This document shows positions 1 to 8,836 of a stretch of 37,384 bases of DNA, piece after piece. A model generated the notes under the pieces. That model saw only the letters and a list, made by a program, of their open reading frames with translations, did no database searches and was not told where the DNA came from. Within the stretch, counting starts at the first letter, position 1, and the number at the start of each line of letters is the position of its first letter. Both the position numbers and the translations under genes were made by a program. The stretch is from Paracoccaceae bacterium (GTDB lineage Bacteria > Pseudomonadota > Alphaproteobacteria > Rhodobacterales > Rhodobacteraceae): NCBI GenBank assembly GCA_029862205.1, contig JAOTXT010000042.1, positions 1-37,384 on the forward strand, given 5' to 3'.

Positions 1-144
1 GCGCGCACCACTCCGCGCGCGCGCCAGGCCCAGCGCCTGATCGACGCCCGAGAGCATCAGAAAGCCCGAGCGACGACCGCCCTCGGCCAGCGCCGTGTCC
101 GCCTGACCCGCCAGAACCTCCTCCACTGGAATGATCGGGATCAT
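1..144 (-). CDS. N-terminus of possible 2-oxoglutarate/Fe(II) oxygenase (isopenicillin N synthase-like), cut by window edge
   Basis: Only the first 48 codons are in the window. The ATG (complement of 142-144) overlaps the stop of the upstream mttB-like gene in an ATGA junction, so this is the next gene of the same operon. The start MIPIIPVEEVLAG followed by RRSGFLMLSGVD resembles the N-terminal domain of isopenicillin N synthase-like 2-oxoglutarate oxygenases, in which an IPxID-type strand is followed by a GFFxVxGHG-type segment. The His/Asp iron ligands lie in the missing part, so the family cannot be confirmed. If correct, it would be an oxidative enzyme acting on the same substrate or a product of the operon. 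The reading frame is solid; the function is a guess. Confidence 0.5.
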   Translation of the reverse strand, partial: MIPIIPVEEVLAGQADTALAEGGRRSGFLMLSGVDQALGLARARSGAR

Positions 145-1676
145 GCCGCCCTCTCTCCATGATGGCGCCGGATGGGGAAGCGCCGCGCGATCTCGTCCTC
201 GATCTTGGCTGGCACCAGCGGCGCGGAGGAAGCCAGAATTTCGCGCACCCGGTCACCGGCACGCGCGCGCATGGCCGGGCGGCCCGCCTGATCCCAGGCA
301 TCCGGGCTGTCGCGCCCGCCGAGCACCGGATAGACGTATTCCGAGTTCATCAGCTCCAGGGTCTGGGGATGGCCCAGGAAATGGCCGGGGCCGCCCAGGC
401 AGACATCGCGGATCACTTCGACCGAGAGGCTATCATCGGTCACCTCGATCCCTTTCACGCATTGCCGCGCGTTGCCCAGCATCTCGTTGTCGATCACCAG
501 GCTCTCGAGCGAACAGCCGATCAGGCTGCCCAGCATTCCGGCGGATTCATAGATGATGTCCGGCCCGGCCAGCCCTGTTGCGAGGTCGGTGACGCCCTTC
601 TCCCATCCGTATTGGGCATCGGGCTCCTTGGCGTCGGTCATGCCGGCGGCGGTGGCGTTTGGCAGGCCGTACCAGCGGGCAATCTGGGTGGACGCCGCGG
701 CCATGACGGCGATCTCACCACCCCCGCCCGAGAACGAGCCGGTGCGGAGATCGGAGACGAAGGGATAGTTGGCGAAGATCACCGGCGCGCCCTTCTTGGC
801 CAGGTGGACGATGGCGCAGCCGCCCAGCGTCTCGGCCACGGTCTGGACCAGGGTGCCCGCCAGCGCCGCGGGCGCCGTGGCGCCCGATTGCGCGGCGACC
901 ACCATCTTCACCGGGAAGCCAGCACGGGCACCAGCGATCGCCACCTCGGTGTTCTCAAAGCCGTATTTCAAGGGCGGCACGATCGAGCAGCAATTGCAGG
1001 TCGAGAACGGACGCTTGGCGAATTCTCCCTCGCCGCCCAGCACATGGTCGAACATCGCCACTCCGTCGGCCACGTGAGCCGCGTCGTAGAAGCCGGTTCC
1101 GATCGGCTTGGTGGTGCCCGCGATCAGGGAATAAGCGGTGCAGATATCGAGCGTGAGGGGATCAGTGATGTCGCTGGCGACGACCGTGCGGTTGAAGACA
1201 TGCAGGTTCTCGCAGGCCTCGGCGACACGGGCGCAATCGTAGACGTCCTGGAGGGTCGAGGGGCGGAAGCCGCCGGTCTCCATGTCCAGCATCCGCACCA
1301 CGGTGCCGCCGGTGGCAAAGTGGGTCAGGCCGGCGCCGAGTTCGATCTCGCGCCCGGGCACACGGCCGTGCAGCGTAAAGCGCTTCGGCAGGGCCGCCAC
1401 CATGTCCTCGACCCAGGCGCGGGGGAAGCGCAGGCGGCGGTCATCGCCCAGGATCACGCCAGCGTCGACGGCAAGGCGGGCCAGTTCGGGAGTGGGGTCG
1501 CCCATGCCGACCTCTTCCAGGACCGTCAGCGCCGCGTCATGGATGCGCTCGATCTCGGGGGCGGCGAGCGGCTGGTAGCCGCCCCCCGCGACGGGATCGG
1601 TCTGATCCGGGGTCACCGCCTTCGCGGCATGGCGTGCCGCGCGTCCGCCATCACGCCGGTTCTCGCGTCTCGCCAT
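141..1676 (-). CDS. MttB-family (trimethylamine methyltransferase-like) corrinoid methyltransferase, non-pyrrolysine type
   Basis: This 511-residue protein has the length and character of the MttB/COG5598 family, whose members move a methyl group from a methylated amine or betaine to a corrinoid protein. Family-like stretches are the TGGTVVRMLD segment near residue 125, GTTKPIGTGF near 190 and the glycine-rich SGGGGEIAVM near 320. No amber codon lies inside this frame, so it belongs to the large non-pyrrolysine branch. Members of that branch demethylate quaternary amines such as glycine betaine, proline betaine or carnitine. Start: ATG at 1676 with AGGAG nine bases upstream, overlapping the end of the FrhB-like gene. 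No corrinoid protein gene is visible here. It is co-transcribed with two dehydrogenases and a Rieske oxygenase, which supports methylated-amine catabolism. The exact substrate is unknown. Confidence 0.88.
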   Translation of the reverse strand: MARRENRRDGGRAARHAAKAVTPDQTDPVAGGGYQPLAAPEIERIHDAALTVLEEVGMGDPTPELARLAVDAGVILGDDRRLRFPRAWVEDMVAALPKRFTLHGRVPGREIELGAGLTHFATGGTVVRMLDMETGGFRPSTLQDVYDCARVAEACENLHVFNRTVVASDITDPLTLDICTAYSLIAGTTKPIGTGFYDAAHVADGVAMFDHVLGGEGEFAKRPFSTCNCCSIVPPLKYGFENTEVAIAGARAGFPVKMVVAAQSGATAPAALAGTLVQTVAETLGGCAIVHLAKKGAPVIFANYPFVSDLRTGSFSGGGGEIAVMAAASTQIARWYGLPNATAAGMTDAKEPDAQYGWEKGVTDLATGLAGPDIIYESAGMLGSLIGCSLESLVIDNEMLGNARQCVKGIEVTDDSLSVEVIRDVCLGGPGHFLGHPQTLELMNSEYVYPVLGGRDSPDAWDQAGRPAMRARAGDRVREILASSAPLVPAKIEDEIARRFPIRRHHGERAA

Positions 1677-1685
1677 GGCGCTCTC

Positions 1686-2944
1686 CTATTCTGGCGTTGC
1701 CTCCGATGCCTTACCGTCGCGGATCCGCTGCCGGGTACCCTGCGTGATCTCGGCATTTCGCTCGGCCCCGTTCACCTCGGCCAGGGCGTCGAGACGCAGG
1801 CGCGCGGTATGCGGCACCAGCCGCCCCTCGGCCGCCAACCCATCGAAGCGCGCCTGGACCGCGTATTTTTTTTCCTCTGATGCGGTTGCACATCGTTCAT
1901 GAAGTTTGGATTCACCTCGTCCCCCAACACTAGTGCGCCGTCGGAGGCCGCCGCCTCAACCAGATCGGCCCCAGCCTGGGTTCGGATCACCAGGGCATTC
2001 GTACCTGGATCGGCCTCCGAGTCCACCCGGTCGGGCGAGCCGCCGGGCCAGGTGTCGGCAGCGGCAATGTCCGCCCCCTCGCCGATGCCGTCGGCGCAGA
2101 CCTTGCAGCGGTGCGGCAGCGACCAGGAGCTTTCGTCCTCGCCCCAGAAGTCGAGATAGTGGAAGTCGTGGACCTGTCCGTCCGCCGTCTCGACCCGGGT
2201 CGGGCCCGGACAGCCGTCGCCGCGATAGCTGAAGCGGGAGACGGTGGCGGGATCGATTCCGTGGCCGCGCAGGAAATCCGCCATCGGTTCCGGCGGCATG
2301 AAGCCGCCGCAGACCGGGGTCAGCCAGTATTTGATCAGGGCATCGACGCGCGGGTCGAGGGTGGCGAGGTTCCTGAGCGCCGAGATATCGCAGGGCTTGC
2401 CGACAAAGGCGAAGGGCTGAGCACGGGCCAGGGCTTCGTTGATCGCCACAAGCACAGAGGCGGGTCCGTAGATCGACCGGGCGCCCGCCAAAATCTCCTC
2501 CTCAGTCTCGCTGACATGGGCCTGTCCGAAGGTGGGCTCGATGTCGCTGGCCCTGGCGTGGAGCACGAACGCGGCCCGTCCCGAGCGCAGAAGATATTGC
2601 GCCAGCGCAGTCAGCACGCCACCGGTGGCGCCCCGGTGACGCACCGCCGGATCGCCCGCCCAGCCCAGCACCATCCGCCGGTAAGGCCCCCAGACCAGGT
2701 CTTCCCGGGCACCCTTGGCCTAGGCGACAGGCAGGCCTTCGAGCCGAGTGCTGGGACAGGTCTCATAAATGCGGTCCACTGTCTCGTGGTCGAGATCGCC
2801 CACGGCCACGGGGTGCAAATAGCCGCTGGCGGTCTTGCGCACTTCGACCTTTTCACGACCCGCCACCGCCTGGCAGAGGCCGCAGCCGATGCACATCGCC
2901 TCCTCGACGATCCGGTAGAGGCGGTCCTCGGGACTGTCGCTCAC
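1686..2944 (-). pseudogene. FrhB-like coenzyme F420 hydrogenase/dehydrogenase beta subunit family protein, broken by TAG codon and one-base frameshift
   Basis: The gene starts at GTG 2944 in a GTGA overlap with the Rieske gene. Codons 18-24 encode CIGCGLC and residue 63 is a further Cys before Pro, a [4Fe-4S] pattern. Codon 75 is TAG (2722-2720). The same frame then continues without shift into an FrhB-type body (RHRGATGGVLTAL, AFVGKPCDISALRNL, TPVCGGF, RCKVCADGIGEGADIAAADTW). At an A8 run on the coding strand (T run at 1866-1873) the frame is lost. One extra A restores a family-like C-terminus ending at TAG 1688-1686, nine bases before the mttB-like ATG. Repaired, the protein would be about 419 residues. 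FrhB relatives are flavin/iron-sulfur electron carriers. Here it may reduce the Rieske oxygenase (inference). The two defects may be real decay or sequence errors. Confidence 0.82.
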
Positions 2945-4002
2945 AAGCCCATCTCGCGGCGGTAGAGGTCCTGAAAGACCTTCACGCCATGTTCGCTGCG
3001 GTGGGAGTTCACTTCGTCCACCATGATCAGACCGGTCTCGAAGCCCCGGCTCTCGAGCCCCGCTTGCACGGATTCGACCAGTGGGATGTCCTCGGCGAAG
3101 GTGGTCTCGGCGTGGGCGCGGATCAGCTCGGCCTCCTCCGGCGTCGGCTCGGCGGCGGGAAGCCACCAATCGACCTCGACCTTGGTCTCGTTAATCGAGA
3201 GCGGGATCCAGCGGAAGGTCATGGCGATGCCGCCCGGGTAGGATTGCAGCGCCATCAGGGGCCAGACGCGCCAACCCTGGAACCGGTCCGTGCCATCGCG
3301 GCTGACCGAGTCATGCAACTCGCAGAAGCCGCGTGGCACCACACGGTAGCTCTCGGGCTGGACCACGCCCTGGACGAAGGTCTTGTGGACGGTCTGGCAG
3401 TGGTAGCATTCGGCGAAATTCTCGATCGCAACCTTCCAATTGGCCTTGAGCAGCGCCTCGGTCCGGTGGGCGAAGACCCGGGTTTCGAGGCTCGGCAGGG
3501 CCTCGGCGATCTCGGCGTCCGCCGCGCCGGTCTGGGGGGCGAAGGGCTGGGCCCCATCCTCCAAATTGACGAAGATCAGTCCGTGGAAGACCTCCAGCCG
3601 CACGGGGCGGAGGCCATGGCAGGCCGGATCGAAGCCTTTCACGTTCTCCATGTTGGGTGCGGCGCGAAGCGCACCCGTGTCGTCATAGGTCCAGGCATGG
3701 TAGGCGCAGGTGATGCGCCGCACCTGACCGGCGCCGATCAGCAGCGCATGACCCCGGTGGCGGCAAAGGTTGTGGAAGGCCCGGATCTCGCCATCCTGAC
3801 CGTGGATCACGATGAGATTCTCGCCCGCGGCACGGCAGGTGAAGTAGTCGCCTGGCGCGGCGACTTGCGTCCGGTGACCGGCGAAAAGCCAGGCGCGGGC
3901 GAAGATGCGGTCCTGTTCCTCGGCGAAGACCCCACCGTCGGTATAGAGCCGGGACGGCAAGGTTTCGTAAGCGCCCGATGGAATTTGAGCCGCGCCGTTC
4001 AT
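2941..4002 (-). CDS. Rieske-type non-heme iron oxygenase, alpha subunit
   Basis: This 353-residue protein has an N-terminal Rieske [2Fe-2S] domain with ligands C80, H82, C99 and H102 (CRHRGH and CAYHAW). The catalytic domain carries the mononuclear iron motif NFAECYHCQTVH (E198, H201, H206). The size and motif fit the oxygenases that demethylate or cleave quaternary amines (GbcA, stachydrine demethylase and carnitine oxygenase relatives). No dedicated ferredoxin-reductase gene is adjacent, so electrons must come from the FrhB-like neighbour or from elsewhere. Start: ATG at 4002 overlaps the previous stop as TGATG; a GTG at 4005 giving a GTGA overlap is equally possible. The end overlaps the next gene by 4 bases. 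The family call is firm, but the substrate is inferred only from the operon. Confidence 0.9.
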   Translation of the reverse strand: MNGAAQIPSGAYETLPSRLYTDGGVFAEEQDRIFARAWLFAGHRTQVAAPGDYFTCRAAGENLIVIHGQDGEIRAFHNLCRHRGHALLIGAGQVRRITCAYHAWTYDDTGALRAAPNMENVKGFDPACHGLRPVRLEVFHGLIFVNLEDGAQPFAPQTGAADAEIAEALPSLETRVFAHRTEALLKANWKVAIENFAECYHCQTVHKTFVQGVVQPESYRVVPRGFCELHDSVSRDGTDRFQGWRVWPLMALQSYPGGIAMTFRWIPLSINETKVEVDWWLPAAEPTPEEAELIRAHAETTFAEDIPLVESVQAGLESRGFETGLIMVDEVNSHRSEHGVKVFQDLYRREMGL

Positions 4003-6416
4003 CACATCCTCGGTCTTTCGCTCCCCGCGTCGTAGGCCGGTTCACCAAGCACGATTGCGGGGCGTTCTTCGTTCAGGATCAGCACGTTATAGCGCGATCC
4101 TGTGGTGTCCGGCACGTCCTTCACATAGCCGAAGGCTAGGCTTTTGCCGGCCGCGTGACCGTAGCCACCCGAGGTGATCATGCCGACGCAGCGGCCATTC
4201 TCCATGATCGCCTCGCCGCCCAGCGGGTCGGCGTCCACCGCATCCACTTCCATATAGACGATGCGCCAGCCGGGCTGGTCCTGGCGCGCCAGGCTGGCCG
4301 CGCGGCCGATGAATTCGCGGTTGTCGGGCTTGAAGAACCGTGTCAGCCCGGCCTCGAAAATGCCAACCTCGGGCGTCAATTCGCTGGTGCCCTTGTAGGC
4401 CTTCTCGAGCCTCAGCGTGTTGAAGGCCAGGCTACCGATGTCGGCTAGGCCGTGGGCCGCACCAGCCTCGGCCATTCCGTCATAGAGCTGACCGAGCTGC
4501 GCCTGCGGGCAATGCAGCTCCCACCCCAGCTCGCCGGTGAACGAAACCCGGAGCGCCACGCAGGGCGCCCCCCAGGCGGTGATCTCGTGCGCGCTCAGCC
4601 AGGGAAAGGCGGCGTTCGAGAGGTCGGCGTCCGTGCCCTGCGCCAGTATCTGGCGCGAGGCGGGGCCCGAAAGCGCCAGCATCCCCCAATCGTTGGTGAG
4701 ATTGGTAATCGCCACATCCTCGCCCTCGCGTCGCAGCCCGTCGAGCCAGTCCCGGTCGCGCAATTCGGCCGCGATCGACGAGCCGAGGAAGAACCGCTCG
4801 TCGCCGAGGCGCGCGATTGTCATCTCGGTCTCGATGTTGCCTTTCCGGCTCAGCAGATGGGTCAGCGCGATCCCGCCCAGCTTGCGCGGCGGGCGGTTGG
4901 CCGAGACCCGGTCGAGAAAGGCCGCCGCGTCGCGTCCGGTCACCTCGTATTGACTGAAGGCGGTCAGGTCGATGACGCCGGCCCGCTCGCGCACGGCCTT
5001 GTGTTCGGCCGCGACGTTCGCCTCCCAGGGCTGGCGCCGCCAGCCGTAGCTGTCCTCCACCGCCCCCGAGCCATCGCGGAACCAGCGCGCGCGTTCCAGC
5101 CCGTGGATGTCGCCCATGACAGCGCCCTTGGCCACCAGCCGGTCATGCAGCGGGGTCGGCCGCGCCGGGCGGCAGGCGGGCAATTGCCGACCGGGCAGCG
5201 GCGTTTCGTGGCGGCGCTCGAACTCCTCGGTGGTCTTCTCGACGATGTAGCTGTCGTCGGCCCAATCGCCGTAGCGGCGCGGGTCCATCGAGCGGATCGA
5301 GACCGCGGTCTCGCCATGGACCATCTGATCGGCCAGGCACTTGCCCGCGCCCCCGCCCCAGGCGATGCCGATCGAGGCGCCGCAGGCCATCCAGACATTG
5401 TGGTGGCCGGGGGCCGGGCCGACCAGCATGGCGCCGTCCGGCGTGTGGGTAATGGCGCCGCGGACGACACGCTTGATGCCGAGTTCCGAGAGGATCGGCA
5501 TCCGTTCGAAGGCGCGCGCGATCAGGTCGCCCGAACGGTCGTAGTCGACGTCGAACAGCTCGTTCTCGGCCTCCCAAGGGCAGCCATCGGTCCAGATGGT
5601 CTCGGCGTTCGCGTCCTCGTAGACGCCGATCAGGCCGAAATTGCGCTCCTGCCGGATATAGCCGTTGTAGTAGTGGTCGCGGACTACCGGGATCTCGGCG
5701 TCGCGCGCCTCGAATTCGGGCACCGTGTCGGTGACCAGATAGGTGTGGAGCAAAGCGCAGGAGGGCACGGTCAGGCCGAACCAGCGGCCGACCTGGTTGG
5801 CGTAGGTGCCGGCAGCGATGACCACATGGCTCGCGGCGATGTCGCCTTTCTCGGTGTGCACGATCCACTCGTCGCCCTTGCGGGTGGCGCCGGTCACGCG
5901 GTTCCGCCGCTCGATCTTTGCACCGAGCGCGCGTGCCGCCTGGGCCATGGCCTGGGTCACGCCCGAGGGGTCCGCATGGCCGTCGCGGGTGGTGCGGAGC
6001 GCGGCCTTGACCCCGTCGAGGTTGTAGAAGGGGTGGACCTGGGCGATCTCGTTTTGGCCCAGGATCTCCATGTCAACGCCGTATTGCCGGCCGGTGCCCA
6101 TATGGACCTTCAGCCAGTCGACCTCGTCGTCGTCATAGGCGATGCGGAGACTGCCCGGCTCGTGCCAGCCGACCGATTGGCCGGTTTCCTGCTCCAGCCG
6201 CTGGTAGAGGTCGATCGAGTATTTCACCGTCCACATCGACAGCCGGGTCGAAAGCGCCAGCCCCATCTGACCCGCCGCGTGCCAGGTGGAGCCCGAGGTC
6301 AGCTCGGCCTTCTCGCAGAGCATCACGTTGGTCCAGCCATTGGCGGCCAGGTGGTAGAGCACCGAGCAGCCCATCACGCCGCCACCGATCACCAGGACCC
6401 GGGTATGCTGCGTCAT
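4002..6416 (-). CDS. FAD-dependent sarcosine/dimethylglycine dehydrogenase-like protein with C-terminal aminomethyltransferase (GcvT) domain
   Basis: This 804-residue protein has the three-part architecture of dimethylglycine and sarcosine dehydrogenases. A Rossmann FAD-binding motif GGGVMG lies at residues 11-16, followed by a DAO oxidoreductase domain to about residue 370, an FAO_M linker, and a GcvT-type tetrahydrofolate-binding domain from about residue 420. His46 in SGSTWHAAG sits where mammalian dimethylglycine dehydrogenase attaches FAD covalently. The expected reaction is oxidative N-demethylation of a secondary or tertiary methylamine, with formaldehyde captured on tetrahydrofolate as 5,10-methylene-THF. 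It overlaps the upstream paralog by ATGA (6413-6416) and the downstream Rieske gene by one base, so all are translationally coupled. Which methylamine it uses cannot be read from the sequence. Confidence 0.92.
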   Translation of the reverse strand: MTQHTRVLVIGGGVMGCSVLYHLAANGWTNVMLCEKAELTSGSTWHAAGQMGLALSTRLSMWTVKYSIDLYQRLEQETGQSVGWHEPGSLRIAYDDDEVDWLKVHMGTGRQYGVDMEILGQNEIAQVHPFYNLDGVKAALRTTRDGHADPSGVTQAMAQAARALGAKIERRNRVTGATRKGDEWIVHTEKGDIAASHVVIAAGTYANQVGRWFGLTVPSCALLHTYLVTDTVPEFEARDAEIPVVRDHYYNGYIRQERNFGLIGVYEDANAETIWTDGCPWEAENELFDVDYDRSGDLIARAFERMPILSELGIKRVVRGAITHTPDGAMLVGPAPGHHNVWMACGASIGIAWGGGAGKCLADQMVHGETAVSIRSMDPRRYGDWADDSYIVEKTTEEFERRHETPLPGRQLPACRPARPTPLHDRLVAKGAVMGDIHGLERARWFRDGSGAVEDSYGWRRQPWEANVAAEHKAVRERAGVIDLTAFSQYEVTGRDAAAFLDRVSANRPPRKLGGIALTHLLSRKGNIETEMTIARLGDERFFLGSSIAAELRDRDWLDGLRREGEDVAITNLTNDWGMLALSGPASRQILAQGTDADLSNAAFPWLSAHEITAWGAPCVALRVSFTGELGWELHCPQAQLGQLYDGMAEAGAAHGLADIGSLAFNTLRLEKAYKGTSELTPEVGIFEAGLTRFFKPDNREFIGRAASLARQDQPGWRIVYMEVDAVDADPLGGEAIMENGRCVGMITSGGYGHAAGKSLAFGYVKDVPDTTGSRYNVLILNEERPAIVLGEPAYDAGSERPRM

Positions 6417-8836
6417 GCGGCGATCTCCTTCGCGGCTTGCTTAGGCGGGGTCAGGCTGGCGCGTGCCCCGAAGCGCTCGCAGGCAATCTCGACTTCCACG
6501 GCGAGGCCGGGCTTGGGCACATCGCCCGGCAGGGAAACCAGTGCCAGGGCGACCGTGCGGCCAAAGCCGTAGCCCCAGGCGGCGGATGTGACCTGGCCGA
6601 CCGCATCGCCGCCCACGAAGACCGGCTCGTCATGGATCGGGATCGCGTCCGGGCCGTCAAAGACCAGCGAAACGATCCGCCGAGCCGGGCCAGCCTCGCG
6701 CTCGGCCAGCAACGCCTCGCGGCCGACGAAGCCGCCGGGCTTGTCCCAAGCGACGAAGCGGTCGAATCCTGCCTGCAATGGGGTGATGCCTGGCGTCAGA
6801 TCGTGCCCCCAGGACCGGTGCCCGGCCTCGAGCCTCAGCGAGCCGACCGCGTGGCTGCCGCCGTGGCGGAGCCCCCTGCTCTCGCCTGCCGCGACCAGCG
6901 CAGCGTGGGCAGTCAGCGCCGCCTCGGCGGGAATGTAGAGCTCGAAGCCCGGCTCGCCGGTATAGCTGAGGCGCCCCGCCATCGCGCCCGCATAGCCGAT
7001 TTCGACCTCGGCCATGCGGAAGCGGCCAATCTTGGGCAGGATCGCGTGGCTGGCTGCCTGGAGAATTTCTTCGGCGCGGGGGCCGGCCAGGCCCAGGATC
7101 GCGCTAGCCGACGTCTGATCGACAATCACCACGTGCCGGTCGCCCTGCTGGCGCTCAAGATACTGCTTCATCCGCAGCGCCTCGCCCTGGCCGGTGATCA
7201 TCAGGTAGCGGTCTTCCCCGTGGCGCTGGACGGTCACGTCGCTCTCGATCCCGCCACGGGTGTTCAACACTTGGGAGTAGACGATGCGGCCGGGCTCGAT
7301 AGACATGTCATTAGCGCAAAGGCGGTTCAGGAACGTCTCGGCATCCGGACCCTCGATCCAGAACTTGCCGTAGGGCGACTGGTCGAAAAGCAGCGCCCCT
7401 TCCTTTGCCGCCCGGTACTCCTCGCCCACCAGATCGCGCCAGGGCGGCACGCCGAAGGTCAGTTGCCAATCATCCCGCAAGCCGCCCGGGGCGAAGAATT
7501 CAGGCCGCTCCCACCCGCCGCGGGGCGCGAACTGCGCGCCGGCGACAGAAAAAGCCGCGTGGCACGGGGTGCGGAACTGGTCGCGCACCGTTTGCGGGTG
7601 CACGCCCGGATAGGTGATTTCGTAATGTTTCCCGAGGATTTCCGGAATTCGTTCATGTAGCGCAGAGAGGACATCCACCCCCGGCGCGAAGCGGCGCACA
7701 TCCGCCTCGATCAGGTCCATGGTGGGGGTGCCCTCGATCATCCATTCGGCCAGTGCCCGGCCGACCCCACCCGCGAGCGCGATACCGGTCGAGTTCATGC
7801 CGCCCATCAGGAAGAGGCCCGGCACGTCCGGGCTCTCGCCCACCATGAACTGATTGTCGAGGGTGAAGCTCTCGGGGCCATTGAGCAGCATCCGAACCTC
7901 GGCCGTCTCCAGGGCCGGGATCCGGTGGAGCGCGTTCTCCATCATCGGGGCGAAATGATCCCAGTCCTCGTCGAGCAGGTCGAAGGAAAAGTTGGCGGGC
8001 AGGTTCTCGACTGGTAGGGGCTTGGCATGGGGCTCGAACGAGCCGACCAGCAATCCGCCCACATCGTCGCGAATATAGAGGAAGTCGTCCTGGGCGCCGA
8101 GATTGGGGTAATGGCCATCGATCCCGTCGATGGGTTTGGTAAGCAAATAGAGGTGCTCGCAGGCATAGAGCGGCATATGGGCGCCCGCCAGCCGGGCCAT
8201 GTCGCGCGACCAGAGCCCGCAGGCGATCACCACCTCGTCGCAAGCGATGCGGCCCTTCGCGGTGAGGACGGCGGCGATGCGGCCCCCGGCCTTCTCGAAC
8301 CCGGTGACGGGGGTGTCCTCGAAGAACTGCACGCCTCGCGCGCGGGCGCCCTTCGAGAGCGCGAGCGCAGTGTCGGACGGGTTGACCCGGCCATCGGCGG
8401 GGGAATGGATCGCCGCCTCCACATCGGACATGTTGGCGATGGGCCATAGCTCCTGCGCCCGCTTGCCATCGACCAGCTCCGCCTCCAGCCCGAAGGCGCG
8501 CCCCAGCGAGACCTGGCGCTTCAGCGTCGTGGTGCGGTCCCGGTTGGTCGAGATCGACAGCGACCCGCACTGCAGCCACCCGCAGGACTGGCCGGTTTCC
8601 TCCTCCAACTGCCCGTAGAGGTCGATCGAGTAGTTGATCAGGTTGGTCAGCGTGCCCGAGGGCCTGAGCCGCCGCACCAGGCCCGCTGCGTGCCAGGTGG
8701 TGCCCGAGGTCAGCTTCGAGCGTTCCAGCACCACGATTTCGGTCCGCCCGGCCTTGGCCAAATGGTAGGCAGTCGAGCAGCCGGAGATGCCGCCGCCGAT
8801 GATCACCGTGCGGGCGGTCGAGGGCAATTCGTTCAT
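6413..8836 (-). CDS. Second FAD-dependent sarcosine/dimethylglycine dehydrogenase-like protein with GcvT domain
   Basis: This 807-residue protein has the same layout as its downstream neighbour: FAD motif GGGISG at 14-19, the SGTTWHAAG motif with His49 in the covalent-flavin position, a DAO domain, a linker, and a GcvT folate-binding domain in the C-terminal half. The two proteins are full-length but clearly diverged, so this is an old duplication rather than a recent copy. Two successive N-demethylation steps, for example dimethyl to monomethyl to free amine, would explain keeping both. It overlaps the aminotransferase stop by ATGA (8833-8836). The family is certain; the order and substrates of the two enzymes are not. 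Confidence 0.92.
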   Translation of the reverse strand: MNELPSTARTVIIGGGISGCSTAYHLAKAGRTEIVVLERSKLTSGTTWHAAGLVRRLRPSGTLTNLINYSIDLYGQLEEETGQSCGWLQCGSLSISTNRDRTTTLKRQVSLGRAFGLEAELVDGKRAQELWPIANMSDVEAAIHSPADGRVNPSDTALALSKGARARGVQFFEDTPVTGFEKAGGRIAAVLTAKGRIACDEVVIACGLWSRDMARLAGAHMPLYACEHLYLLTKPIDGIDGHYPNLGAQDDFLYIRDDVGGLLVGSFEPHAKPLPVENLPANFSFDLLDEDWDHFAPMMENALHRIPALETAEVRMLLNGPESFTLDNQFMVGESPDVPGLFLMGGMNSTGIALAGGVGRALAEWMIEGTPTMDLIEADVRRFAPGVDVLSALHERIPEILGKHYEITYPGVHPQTVRDQFRTPCHAAFSVAGAQFAPRGGWERPEFFAPGGLRDDWQLTFGVPPWRDLVGEEYRAAKEGALLFDQSPYGKFWIEGPDAETFLNRLCANDMSIEPGRIVYSQVLNTRGGIESDVTVQRHGEDRYLMITGQGEALRMKQYLERQQGDRHVVIVDQTSASAILGLAGPRAEEILQAASHAILPKIGRFRMAEVEIGYAGAMAGRLSYTGEPGFELYIPAEAALTAHAALVAAGESRGLRHGGSHAVGSLRLEAGHRSWGHDLTPGITPLQAGFDRFVAWDKPGGFVGREALLAEREAGPARRIVSLVFDGPDAIPIHDEPVFVGGDAVGQVTSAAWGYGFGRTVALALVSLPGDVPKPGLAVEVEIACERFGARASLTPPKQAAKEIAA

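Noticed and set aside
1866-1873. Programmed frameshift or transcriptional slippage at the A8 run
   Set aside because: Possible in principle, but the same gene also has a stop codon and similar one-base losses occur elsewhere in the window, so an error or decay is simpler.
2720-2722. Pyrrolysine decoding of the TAG codon, suggested by the neighbouring MttB-family gene
   Set aside because: The MttB-like gene itself has no amber codon, no pylS/pylT-like gene is seen, Alphaproteobacteria are not known for pyrrolysine use, and the same FrhB-like gene has a second defect.
159-6572. Long plus-strand open frames opposite the amine operon (for example 159-1880 and 4452-6572)
   Set aside because: They are antisense shadows of GC-rich genes with clear protein families; their translations show no recognisable domains.
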